A DNA stretch of 64,000 nt from Bin25 sp965221765. Its GTDB lineage: Bacteria > Bacteroidota > Bacteroidia > Flavobacteriales > Flavobacteriaceae. Below are positions 26,906 through 34,754 of the stretch, piece after piece. The stretch covers positions 2,666,001 through 2,730,000 of the forward strand of contig OZ244911.1 in NCBI GenBank assembly GCA_965221765.1. The letters are read 5' to 3'. The number at the start of each line of letters is the position of its first letter. Positions within the stretch are counted from its first letter, which is position 1. The notes under the pieces are model-generated. The model was not told the DNA's origin, did not search any database, and saw only the letters and a list, made by a program, of their open reading frames with translations. The position numbers and the translations under genes are program-made.

Positions 26906-29755
26906 TTATTTCGTTAGATACATTCTCCTCCGAGCATAAAGATCATAAAAGGCATCGTCTTTTAATGAATCGATAAATAAGATGCTTTCACCCGTACTTT
27001 TCATTTCTGGGCCCAATGATTTATTGACATTTGGAAATTTATCAAACGAAAAAACCGGCTGTTTAATGGCAAACCCTTTTAGTGTGGGTTTGAATTTAAA
27101 GTCCTGTAATGTATTGTGTCCCAACATAATCTTGGTGGCATAGTTCACATAAGGCTCATTATAGGCTTTTGAAATAAAAGGCACGGTTCGTGAAGCCCTG
27201 GGATTGGCTTCGATGACATACACTTTTTCATCTTTAATCGCAAACTGAATATTAATCAATCCTTTGGCACCAAGAGTCAATGCTATTTTTTTAGTATGAT
27301 CTCTAATTTGTTGAAGGGCATAAGGTCCCAAATTAAAAACGGGAAGGGTTGCATTGGAATCACCTGAGTGGACGCCACAGGGTTCGATGTGTTCCATGAT
27401 ACCAATAATATAGATATCTTCTCCATCACAAATAGCATCGGCTTCGGCTTCAATGGCCCCTTCTAAATAATGATCTAAAAGCAAATTATTATTGGGGATA
27501 CTTTGCAACAAACGAAACACATGAGCTTCTAGTTCTTCTTTATTGATGACAATTTTCATACCATGACCACCTAAAACATAAGAAGGTCGAACCAAAATTG
27601 GAAAGTGTAGCGTATCGGCTAATTCAAGAGCCTTTTGAGCACTATTGGCAACTCCAAATTGGGGATATGGAATATTATTGTCTTTTAACAAGGTGGAAAA
27701 TCGACCGCGATCTTCTGCCAAATCCAATGATTCGAATCCTGTTCCTACAATATGGATGCCATATTTATATAATTTTTCAGATAGTTTAAGAGCCGTTTGA
27801 CCGCCTAATTGCACGATAACACCGTGGGGGTTTTCATGATTAATAATATCGAAGATATGTTCCCAAAAAATAGGTTCAAAATAAAGCTTATCGGCTACAT
27901 CAAAATCCGTGGAAACGGTTTCTGGATTACAATTAATCATGATGGTTTCATAACCGCATTCACTAGCCGATAATACACCGTGCACACAACAATAGTCAAA
28001 TTCAATGCCTTGTCCAATTCGATTGGGTCCTGAACCCAATACCACAATCTTTTTTCGATCTGAGGCGACACTTTCATTTTGACTAAAAATATTACCATCT
28101 TTATCTTTCATAGATTCTTCAAAAGTGGAATAATAGTAGGCTGTTGACGCTTTAAATTCTGCAGCACAAGTATCCACTAATTTGTAGACTCTGTTGATTC
28201 CTAATTGAGTTCTGGTTTGATATACTTGGCTTTCCAAACATCCGAGCATATGAGCAATTTGCCGATCAGCAAATCCTTTTTGTTTGGCTTCCATCAGCAG
28301 TTCTCTTGTAATACTTTTAATCGTATGACTAGAAATCTTTTTTTCTAACTCAACTAATTGTTCATACTGCTTGAGAAACCAATAATCTATTTTGGTGATT
28401 TGATGTATGCGACTGATGGAGACCCCTGCCATCATTGCGTCATAGATGACAAAAACCCGATCCCAACTAGGATGGGCTAGTTTTTCAACAATGGTATTGT
28501 ATTTTTTGATGCCTTTTCCATCAGCACCCAATCCATTTCTTTTCACTTCTAATGATTGGGTTGCTTTATGCAATGCTTCTTGGAAAGACCGACCAATGCC
28601 CATGACTTCTCCAACCGATTTCATTTGCAGACCCAACGTGCGATCTGATCCCTCAAATTTGTCAAAATTCCATCGGGGTATTTTTACAATGACATAATCT
28701 ACCGTAGGTTCAAAAAGTGCCGATGTTGACTTGGTAATTTGATTTTCTAATTCATCCAATGTATATCCCACGGCGAGTTTTGCTGCAATTTTAGCAATCG
28801 GATAACCCGTAGCTTTTGAGGCTAAAGCTGAAGATCTTGAAACTCTCGGATTGATTTCAATTGCGATAATATCTTCTTTTTCATCAGGGCTAACGGCAAA
28901 CTGAACATTGCATCCACCAGCAAATTCACCAATGTTACGCATCATTTTGATGGCCATGTCCCTCATTTTTTGAAAGGTCGTATCAGCCAGGGTCATGGCT
29001 GGGGCAACCGTAATCGAATCTCCCGTATGAATGCCCATCGGATCCATATTTTCTATAGTACAGATAATCACCACATTATCTTTGTTATCTCTTAAAAGTT
29101 CTAATTCATATTCTTTCCATCCCACCAAAGCTTTATCAATCAAAACTTCATGGATTGGTGAAGTTTCCAATCCTCTAGTTAGTAAGCGATTAAAATCTTT
29201 TTGGTGATGAACAAACGATGCCCCCGATCCTCCCAAAGTATAGGAAGGTCTAATCACTAGTGGAAATCCAAAATCTTGAGCAATTTCTTTTCCTTTTAAA
29301 AATGAATTGGCAACAGCCGATGGTGCTGCAGGGATATTAATTTTTTCAAGTAATTTTTTAAAGTTTTCTCGATTTTCAGTGATCTCTATGGCTTCAATAT
29401 CAACACCTACTATTTCGACATTGAAATCATTCCATATCCCTTTATCATTCGCTTCAATACATAGATTCAGAGCCGTTTGTCCCCCCATGGTCGGTAAAAC
29501 GGCATCAACTTGGTGTTGATTTAATATTTCGATAATTGATTTGGTAGTCAATGGTTTCAAATAAATATCATCTGCCATCGACGGATCCGTCATGATGGTA
29601 GCAGGATTAGAATTTAAAAGAATAGTTTTTATACCGTCTTCTTTTAACGATCTCAAGGCTTGGGTTCCAGAATAATCAAATTCACAAGCTTGCCCAATAA
29701 TAATCGGGCCTGAACCGATTAATAAAATACTTTCGATGCCGGAATCTTTAGGCAT
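26906..29755 (-). CDS. carB: Carbamoyl-phosphate synthase large subunit, short form
   Basis: Makes carbamoyl phosphate for pyrimidines and arginine. Two ATP-grasp halves are clear: GSGPIIIGQACEFDYSGTQA at the N-terminus with IRPSYTLGGSGASFV, and a second GSGPNRIGQGIEFDYCCVHG with VRPSYVLGGHGMKIV. The oligomerisation domain lies between. The protein stops at 949 aa just after GPEMKSTGESILFIDSLKDD, so the roughly 120-residue C-terminal allosteric (MGS-like) domain of the 1070-aa E. coli enzyme is absent. This short form is, as I recall, usual in Flavobacteriia. carA is not in the window. Confidence 0.95.
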   Translation of the reverse strand: MPKDSGIESILLIGSGPIIIGQACEFDYSGTQALRSLKEDGIKTILLNSNPATIMTDPSMADDIYLKPLTTKSIIEILNQHQVDAVLPTMGGQTALNLCIEANDKGIWNDFNVEIVGVDIEAIEITENRENFKKLLEKINIPAAPSAVANSFLKGKEIAQDFGFPLVIRPSYTLGGSGASFVHHQKDFNRLLTRGLETSPIHEVLIDKALVGWKEYELELLRDNKDNVVIICTIENMDPMGIHTGDSITVAPAMTLADTTFQKMRDMAIKMMRNIGEFAGGCNVQFAVSPDEKEDIIAIEINPRVSRSSALASKATGYPIAKIAAKLAVGYTLDELENQITKSTSALFEPTVDYVIVKIPRWNFDKFEGSDRTLGLQMKSVGEVMGIGRSFQEALHKATQSLEVKRNGLGADGKGIKKYNTIVEKLAHPSWDRVFVIYDAMMAGVSISRIHQITKIDYWFLKQYEQLVELEKKISSHTIKSITRELLMEAKQKGFADRQIAHMLGCLESQVYQTRTQLGINRVYKLVDTCAAEFKASTAYYYSTFEESMKDKDGNIFSQNESVASDRKKIVVLGSGPNRIGQGIEFDYCCVHGVLSASECGYETIMINCNPETVSTDFDVADKLYFEPIFWEHIFDIINHENPHGVIVQLGGQTALKLSEKLYKYGIHIVGTGFESLDLAEDRGRFSTLLKDNNIPYPQFGVANSAQKALELADTLHFPILVRPSYVLGGHGMKIVINKEELEAHVFRLLQSIPNNNLLLDHYLEGAIEAEADAICDGEDIYIIGIMEHIEPCGVHSGDSNATLPVFNLGPYALQQIRDHTKKIALTLGAKGLINIQFAIKDEKVYVIEANPRASRTVPFISKAYNEPYVNYATKIMLGHNTLQDFKFKPTLKGFAIKQPVFSFDKFPNVNKSLGPEMKSTGESILFIDSLKDDAFYDLYARRRMYLTK

Positions 29756-29841
29756 CGATACGGTTTAAAAACATATCACATCGAAAGCCTTGAAGCGAAT
29801 TAAAATGACTGAATACTAAATCCTTTTTAGTTTTGTTCAAC

Positions 29842-29994
29842 CTATCGCTTTTCTTGAGTTGATACTGTTAATCGCTTTCTACCTTTAGAACGTCTTCTCG
29901 ATAGAATTTTACGGCCATTGGCCGTTGCCATTCGAGCGCGAAAACCATGCTTATTTCTTCGTTTTCGTTTTGATGGTTGGTATGTCCTTTTCAT
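29842..29994 (-). CDS. rpmH: 50S ribosomal protein L34
   Basis: A 50-aa basic protein: MKRTYQPSKRKRRNKHGFRA, then RMATANGRKILSRRRSKGRK and RLTVSTQEKR. This is the full L34 signature. It has a complete Bacteroidota promoter at 30044-30071. It is followed by carB on the same strand (86-nt gap), so read-through into carB is possible. It is not next to dnaA, unlike in many bacteria. Confidence 0.97.
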   Translation of the reverse strand: MKRTYQPSKRKRRNKHGFRARMATANGRKILSRRRSKGRKRLTVSTQEKR

Positions 29995-30043
29995 ATGATA
30001 AACTAGTAGAAATTAGCTTTATTTTTGGGAATTTCAAAGGCCG

Positions 30044-30071
30044 CAAATATAAGACATTCGAAATTTTACAA
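30044..30071 (-). promoter_or_regulatory. Promoter of rpmH
   Basis: Minus-strand TTG (30071-30069), 17 bp, then TATATTTG (30051-30044): full match to the Bacteroidota promoter. The ATG of rpmH follows 50 bp downstream. Confidence 0.7.
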
Positions 30072-30100
30072 GCGATTTAAACTCAACTCAAATTTTGTTT

Positions 30101-30108
30101 TATCTTTG
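30101..30108 (+). promoter_or_regulatory. Putative -7 box of the TPR-like membrane protein gene
   Basis: TATCTTTG fits TAnnTTTG, 16 bp before ATG 30124. It supports this start over the more distal in-frame 30025. It is divergent from the rpmH promoter. Confidence 0.5.
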
Positions 30109-30123
30109 ACATCTCTACAAGAT

Positions 30124-30639
30124 ATGTTTCCTAAAGCCATCAAGTTAATCTTGGCCATCGCTAGTTTTGCTTTTTCAGTTCACCAGTTCATCGAACAATT
30201 CATCGGGAATGGCATTGCACTCGCATTATTGGGAGGTATGTTTGTTTTATTATATTTTAAAAATGAGCTTATTTTTCTGGCGTTTTTAAGACTGCGAAAA
30301 GAAGATTTAAAAGGAGCTCAAAAATGGCTGGATAAAATCAAAAATCCTAGAGCATCTTTAGTCAAAAAGCAACACGGTTATTATTTGTATTTACATGGAC
30401 TCATCGAATCTCAAAATAATCTTCATAAAGCTGAAAAATTTTTAACATCAGCATTGGGTATGGGCTTGCGATATAAGCATGATCGGGCCATGGCAAAAAT
30501 GAATTTGGCAGGAATTCTCATGCAAAAAAAAAGAAAAAGAGAAGCAAACAAATTGTTGACTGAAGCTAAAAAATTAGACAAGCATGGCATGCTCACCCAA
30601 CAAATAAAAATATTGCGTACCCAATTAAAAAAATTTTAA
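30124..30639 (+). CDS. Membrane protein with TPR-like C-terminal part
   Basis: 171 aa from ATG 30124 (MFPKAIKLILAIASFAFSVH). Two membrane helices (residues about 5-25 and 30-50) are followed by a soluble helical region with tetratricopeptide-like pairs (AQKWLDKIKNPRASLVKKQH, then YLHGLIESQNNLHKAEKFL and AMAKMNLAGILMQKKRKREA). Proteins of this architecture occur widely in Bacteroidota and some are labelled DUF2892. Function unknown; TPR units suggest protein contacts. Confidence 0.7.
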   Translation: MFPKAIKLILAIASFAFSVHQFIEQFIGNGIALALLGGMFVLLYFKNELIFLAFLRLRKEDLKGAQKWLDKIKNPRASLVKKQHGYYLYLHGLIESQNNLHKAEKFLTSALGMGLRYKHDRAMAKMNLAGILMQKKRKREANKLLTEAKKLDKHGMLTQQIKILRTQLKKF

Positions 30640-30994
30640 ACTCCTCTTTTTTATAAAGATGTTATACCCCTCATAGGACTGACCGTCTCGTGCTATAAAT
30701 TTTCCGTAGATATATAGTAGATTAATTATATAATTACGGTGTAGAGATAAACATTTTTATAATATAAATACCCCCTTTTACAAAAGATTTTTATAAAGAT
30801 TTAATAAAGTATAACTAATTGATTTATAAAGACTTATAAAAAACAGCTAAAATAATTTTTATAAACCCATTGCTATTTTTAGGTTTATCTTTTTATTTAT
30901 AACTTAATCTGTAAATACGATTGTAATTACATTTATACGATTTTGCCCGTGTTTCTATGGGTTTTCAAAAGATAATAAGGGTATGCTGTCCTTG
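30640..30994. other. AT-rich intergenic region with repeated TTTATAAAGA-like words
   Basis: 355 bp, very AT-rich. The word TTTATAAAGA recurs (about 30650, 30791 and 30822) with related TTTATAAAC and CTTATAAAA forms, giving an iteron-like look next to a patch of small unfamiliar genes. No gene or RNA recognised. Confidence 0.4.
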
Positions 30995-31276
30995 TTATTT
31001 ACGTCGGGGCTTTTGTACTACAAAGTCTCTTAGGGCTTTATGGTTTTGCTCTATAAATACATTGATTGCATTATCAAGTTCATTATAGTTGTCTGTTATT
31101 TCGTTTTTAATCGGTAATTGTATGTTGTATTGGCTTTCTAACCCCTCTAACGTATTGACTAACTCGTCTAATGATTCTCTTAGGGTAGTTAAACGGTCAC
31201 CCAACGCAAAACGGTATTTATCGGTGGCTATGATTCTTTTAGCTGTCCGGTCTATTATTCGGCTATATGTACTCAT
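30995..31276 (-). CDS. Hypothetical helical protein, 93 aa
   Basis: Not recognised. A mostly helical, charged protein (STYSRIIDRTAKRIIATDKY, then LRESLDELVNTLEGLESQYN). Its ATG overlaps the stop of the 45-aa gene upstream by one base, which indicates translational coupling. The surrounding DNA and gene size resemble accessory (phage, plasmid or conjugative) DNA more than the neighbouring core genes, but nothing identifies the source. Confidence 0.55.
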   Translation of the reverse strand: MSTYSRIIDRTAKRIIATDKYRFALGDRLTTLRESLDELVNTLEGLESQYNIQLPIKNEITDNYNELDNAINVFIEQNHKALRDFVVQKPRRK

Positions 31277-31413
31277 TAGTTCAACTGTTCTTTACTTGGT
31301 TTGGCTAAATGTTCTCCGTAGCCCTCTTTACTTCCCTTAATGTAGTCTCTTAGGATTTTGTTAGCCATTTCATTAACGGTTTGGTTTTGCAATGTTTCTA
31401 ATTCGGTATTCAT
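31276..31413 (-). CDS. Hypothetical small protein, 45 aa
   Basis: ATG at 31413, reading MNTELETLQNQTVNEMANKI and then LRDYIKGSKEGYGEHLAKPS. The stop TAA shares a base with the ATG of the following 93-aa gene, a coupled arrangement that supports both as real. Its own start overlaps the end of a still shorter frame (TAATG at about 31411). Family unknown. Confidence 0.5.
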   Translation of the reverse strand: MNTELETLQNQTVNEMANKILRDYIKGSKEGYGEHLAKPSKEQLN

Positions 31414-31483
31414 TAATTTTCTGTAGTTTGCTTAGTAGTTCGTACAAAAGATCGTAGGGGTCTTTTTTTTCTACCCATTAATC

Positions 31484-33004
31484 CTAAGGGGATGATGTAC
31501 TACAATTTGTAAAGGGTGGAAAATTCTCTTGGCTTAATGCTGACCCTTCTGGGCCTAACATTGGAAGCCAATAACCGAACGAACTGCAACTGGTTACATT
31601 ACTAACATTCCATTTACTAAGGTCTTGGTTAAACGATCGATTAAAAAAAAACATATGACTCATATCTAAAACCTTACTTGTATCCCAATTGCCTATATCT
31701 TGGTTAAACGATCGATTCAAAAGAAACATACCACTCATATTTTGCACCTGGCTGGTATCCCAATTGCCTATATCTTGGTTAAATGATTTTGCATTACAAA
31801 ACATAAAAGCCATATTGGTTACCTGACTCGTATCCCAATCTCCTATATCTTGGTTAAATGATTTTGCATTACAAAACATATCATTCATATGTAAAACCTT
31901 ACTGGTATCCCACTCGCCTATATCTTGGTTAAATGCCTCTGCATTAAAAAACATATGACTCATATGTAAAACCTTACTTGTATCCCAATTGCCTATATCT
32001 TGGTTAAACGATCGATTAAAAAAAAACATCGCATTCATATCTAAAACCTTACTGGTATCCCACTCGCCTATATCTTGGTTAAATGACCTTCCATAAAACA
32101 TCGCATTCATATCTAAAACCTTACTTGTATCCCAATCTCCTATATCTTGGTTAAAGGCCTCTGCATCATAAAACATTCTCCCCATACTTTGCACCTTACT
32201 CGTATCCCAACCTCCTATATCTTGGTTAAAATATTGTGCACCACGAAACATTCCATACATTACCTGCACTTGGCTAGTATCCCAGTTGCCAATATCTTGG
32301 TTAAAATATTCTGCAAGATGAAACATTCGAACCATATTCTTTACTTGACTGGTATCCCAATTGCTAATATCTTGATTAAAAATCTGTTGCCCATAAAACA
32401 GATATCCCATGTCGGTTACCTGGCTGGTATCCCAACTAGTAATATCATATAAAACCTGGCGATCATGAAATAACCTATTTAGATCGGTTACAAAAGTGGT
32501 TACCACTTTACTAACATCTTTTTCATTTTTAACCAATTCTCTCAATGATTCATTATCTACAATTTCATACTCCACGCCGTTTAACTCCCATTTCTCTCCG
32601 ATCATATTTCGATTGCATTTTCGGGCTTTAATCGTCACGCCATTAGCATCTAAATACAAAGGATTTCTAAGGTTGCCATCTTGATCTAGACCGCATTTAC
32701 CTTGTCTTTTTTTATTTCTCTCTGAATAATGAATATCCTTATCAATCGATTGAACTTTATCAATTGTTGGATTTTTTGAAAGAATAGCCGCTACCAAAGA
32801 ATCTAATTGTGACTCGGTATATTTTTCTTGGTACTCATAGCGGGGTTCCAGTATAGGCTCTAATTCTAATTCAGATTCAAATGGACTGGCTGGATTGTTG
32901 TTTTGGATTGGAACCAACGGCATTGAGTTTGGTTCCCGTTTTTGACACCCCATTACAAAGCATAATAGCACAGGCATCGATAATAAGATTGATAAATATT
33001 TCAT
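31484..33004 (-). CDS. BspA-like (DUF285) repeat lipoprotein
   Basis: 506 aa. The lipoprotein signal MKYLSILLSMPVLLCFVMGC puts the lipidated Cys at 20. After a 140-residue lead (including KRQGKCGLDQDGNLRNPLY) there are 12 tandem units of 24-25 residues with the core FNQDIGNWDTSKVLDMSHMF (residues about 185-480). These are DUF285 repeats as in BspA-type and Mycoplasma surface proteins, which bind host or matrix proteins in known cases. A divergent last unit (LSKWNVSNVTSC) caps the array. One unit is a residue short (MFYGRSFNQ). The near-identical 75-bp DNA repeats should recombine readily. Surface location inferred. Confidence 0.88.
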   Translation of the reverse strand: MKYLSILLSMPVLLCFVMGCQKREPNSMPLVPIQNNNPASPFESELELEPILEPRYEYQEKYTESQLDSLVAAILSKNPTIDKVQSIDKDIHYSERNKKRQGKCGLDQDGNLRNPLYLDANGVTIKARKCNRNMIGEKWELNGVEYEIVDNESLRELVKNEKDVSKVVTTFVTDLNRLFHDRQVLYDITSWDTSQVTDMGYLFYGQQIFNQDISNWDTSQVKNMVRMFHLAEYFNQDIGNWDTSQVQVMYGMFRGAQYFNQDIGGWDTSKVQSMGRMFYDAEAFNQDIGDWDTSKVLDMNAMFYGRSFNQDIGEWDTSKVLDMNAMFFFNRSFNQDIGNWDTSKVLHMSHMFFNAEAFNQDIGEWDTSKVLHMNDMFCNAKSFNQDIGDWDTSQVTNMAFMFCNAKSFNQDIGNWDTSQVQNMSGMFLLNRSFNQDIGNWDTSKVLDMSHMFFFNRSFNQDLSKWNVSNVTSCSSFGYWLPMLGPEGSALSQENFPPFTNCSTSSP

Positions 33005-33024
33005 TGATTGGTTGATTTTTTAGT

Positions 33025-33044
33025 TAGTCGCTCCTTAAAAAGTC
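33025..33044 (+). repeat. 20-bp exact repeat, copy 1
   Basis: TAGTCGCTCCTTAAAAAGTC, identical to 57225-57244. It lies 4 bp from the solo element end at 33049-33074, between the BspA-like gene and the truncated lipoprotein gene. Possibly a relic of a mobile element end. Confidence 0.6.
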
Positions 33045-33048
33045 TTGT

Positions 33049-33074
33049 CATGTTCAACTATCTAGTGCAACATG
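33049..33074 (+). repeat. Solo 26-bp near-palindromic element end
   Basis: CATGTTCAACTAT followed by CTAGTGCAACATG; arms CATGTT/AACATG are exact inverted repeats. It matches the IS30-like left end at 60327-60352 except at the three central bases. On the minus strand it supplies the last codons and stop of the truncated lipoprotein. Confidence 0.8.
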
Positions 33075-33299
33075 AACGACCCCTGCCACCGCTGTGGTGA
33101 TATCGGTTTGAATACTGGCTCGGATATTCTTGATCTCGGTCTGGAGACCCGTTACCTGACTGGCCACCCCTTGGAGGGTTTGGACCTGGGTGGTTAATGT
33201 CGCAATCTGACCATTCAAGTCATCAAAGCGGTCATCATAGTTCTTACAGCCCGCAGCCAATAAGGCCACTACTGTGAACAGAATAAAAAGTTTTTTCAT
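33054..33299 (-). pseudogene. Lipoprotein gene truncated by an IS30-type element end
   Basis: 81 codons. Lipoprotein signal MKKLFILFTVVALLAAGC (Cys18), then a coiled coil (RFDDLNGQIATLTTQVQTLQ). Family members I recall in Flavobacteriia continue for several hundred residues. Here the frame reaches TTAVAGV and then VHVALDS and stop, and those last residues are the translation of the 26-bp element end at 33049-33074. The IS30-like transposase at 60332 ends in the same way (HVALAS). So the gene was most likely cut by an insertion whose body is gone. A short product could still be made. Confidence 0.7.
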
Positions 33300-33720
33300 A
33301 TAAAAAAATATTAATCATGATTATAATGTATTGGATGGCTTGGCCAAAAGCCCCGAAATGACTCTGTAAGAGCCTCAAATGCGTGGATTCCTACCAGGTT
33401 CATTAGAATGCCATACAGCATCAAGCCCCCATGGGAATACAAAAAATAAAGAGATAGATTGCTAGGCCAAAGGGCTCTAGAATAGCAACTCGCTAGAAGA
33501 TTTTCGGGGGGGGGTAATTATTATTTTACTCACTGTAAACACCTTGTTAGGTAATAACGAACATGCCTCAAATATCGCGCCAAAAAATATTGGTTTGATC
33601 TCAGATCTGACGTAATCATTATTGGAGTACACTTCGTGCTAGTTTAAACTATCTGCAAACTTAACTTATTTTTAAAATAAATTGACTTTGGCAATAATAT
33701 TATTGAGATGTATCATTCTA
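33300..33720. other. Intergenic with a G9 tract
   Basis: 420 bp with no gene. A run of nine G occurs at 33506-33514, rare in DNA this AT-rich. The tract is about 200 bp upstream of the truncated lipoprotein start. No RNA or terminator recognised. Confidence 0.45.
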
Positions 33721-34104
33721 TCAATTAGAAGTATTAAAAAACCGACTTTCAGAAAATGAGGTATTTCCTTTTTTATCAATAGTCCTCACAGACCATTGAT
33801 AGATGGTACCTCGTTTTAATTCCATAGAAAATTCTTCTTGAGTGATATTTTCAATGGTTTGAGAATGAAAATTTTCAGATAAAAACAAATTATAATAATC
33901 AATATCATTATCTAAATCATTGCCCTGCCAAGTAAATTTTAAAATTTGGTCTGCCGGTAAATCAATGCGCTGATTATGAGTGGGCTCGATTAATATTGCA
34001 GAAAAAGGAATATAGTCCGATGATTCGACGCCTTCTAGATAAAACTGCCATATTTCACTCATGCCCGTATTACTTGTTTTTTCACTCAAGAAGGAGAAAC
34101 TAAG
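33721..34104 (-). pseudogene. C-terminal remnant of a fibronectin-III-like surface protein
   Basis: Up to 127 codons, TTG the only likely start (34089). The readable domain has the pattern IPFSAILIEPTHNQRIDLPA, then LKFTWQGNDLDNDIDYYNLF and IYQWSVRTIDKKGNTSFSES, the usual sequence of a fibronectin-III/Ig-like beta-sandwich at the C-terminal end of Bacteroidota lipoproteins. There is no signal peptide; the upstream frame ends at TAG (34105-34107) in eroded DNA. Probably the 3' remnant of a larger gene. Confidence 0.6.
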
Positions 34105-34107
34105 CTA

Positions 34108-34619
34108 GTGGGGGAGCTCTGAAATCGCTGGATTTATGAAATAGGGATGCAATAAAAACAGTCCCGTGATTTGAATTAGCCTTTAAAAGCATCCGCTATC
34201 CAAAACAACATATCAAGTGGTTAGCTGATGCGATGGATTGTCTGGTGTTGAAACGGCTTTAGCATTTTAGGGAGTCAAGCCCTCATGGGACTCTAGGTTG
34301 GAAATCTCAACAAGCCGTACTTCATCTGTTCAGAATTTATGAAATGCTAACCACCTTGCTATCCTTCTGATGGGCATCATTCATAGAAAACCAATTGGTC
34401 ATTAAGGCATTGAAAAGGGGGCTGCTTATTTGATGCGACGGCATTCAAAAGAAATCAAAAAAGCATGGATGATTTTATCGGATATGATCGTACAATGCCA
34501 TCATGTGAGCTTTCCTACCGATGCCAAACCCATCAAAGAACTAGTACGTCAGATCTTTAATGGCAAATATTTCCCAAGAAGGTTGAACAAGTCAAAAAAT
34601 GACAATTAATTAAAACAAA
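34108..34619. other. Eroded region upstream of tRNA-Val
   Basis: About 510 bp. Plus-strand frames hold interrupted protein-like runs, e.g. FRESSPHGTLGWKSQQAVLH, then LFRIYEMLTTLLSF and, after a frame change, MRRHSKEIKKAWMILSDMIV. This looks like a decayed gene cut by stops and a frameshift. Family not identified. Confidence 0.4.
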
Positions 34620-34627
34620 TAAATTTG
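34620..34627 (+). promoter_or_regulatory. Putative -7 box of tRNA-Val
   Basis: TAAATTTG fits TAnnTTTG and ends 6 bp before the tRNA, implying transcription starts at or next to its 5' end. No -33 TTG at proper spacing. Confidence 0.45.
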
Positions 34628-34633
34628 CAACAA

Positions 34634-34708
34634 GTTCGTATAGCTCAGTTGGTTTAGAGCGTTTGCTTGACAGGCAAGAGGTCCTTGGTTCGAATCCAAG
34701 TACGAACA
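34634..34708 (+). tRNA. tRNA-Val (GAC anticodon)
   Basis: A 75-nt cloverleaf. Acceptor GTTCGTA pairs with TACGAAC, D-arm GCTCAGTTGGTTTAGAGC, anticodon stem TTTGC/GCAAG around loop TTGACAG (GAC), T-arm CTTGG/CCAAG. Discriminator A, no encoded CCA. Confidence 0.95.
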
Positions 34709-34754
34709 CGTCTGTTTTTTAGTGAACATTCTGGTTAACAAATTGTATAAAGGG

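Noticed and set aside
26906..29755. CarB taken as a truncated pseudogene
   Set aside because: The short form lacking the C-terminal regulatory domain is, to my knowledge, usual in Flavobacteriia, and both ATP-grasp halves are intact.
29831..29846. Possible further IS30-type end (TTGTTCAACCTATCG) after rpmH
   Set aside because: Only the first ten or so bases resemble the motif; the CTAGTGCAACATG half is missing.
31600..32460. Regular 75-bp repeats resembling a CRISPR array
   Set aside because: The repeats are coding DUF285 units in one open frame; there are no unique spacers or cas genes.
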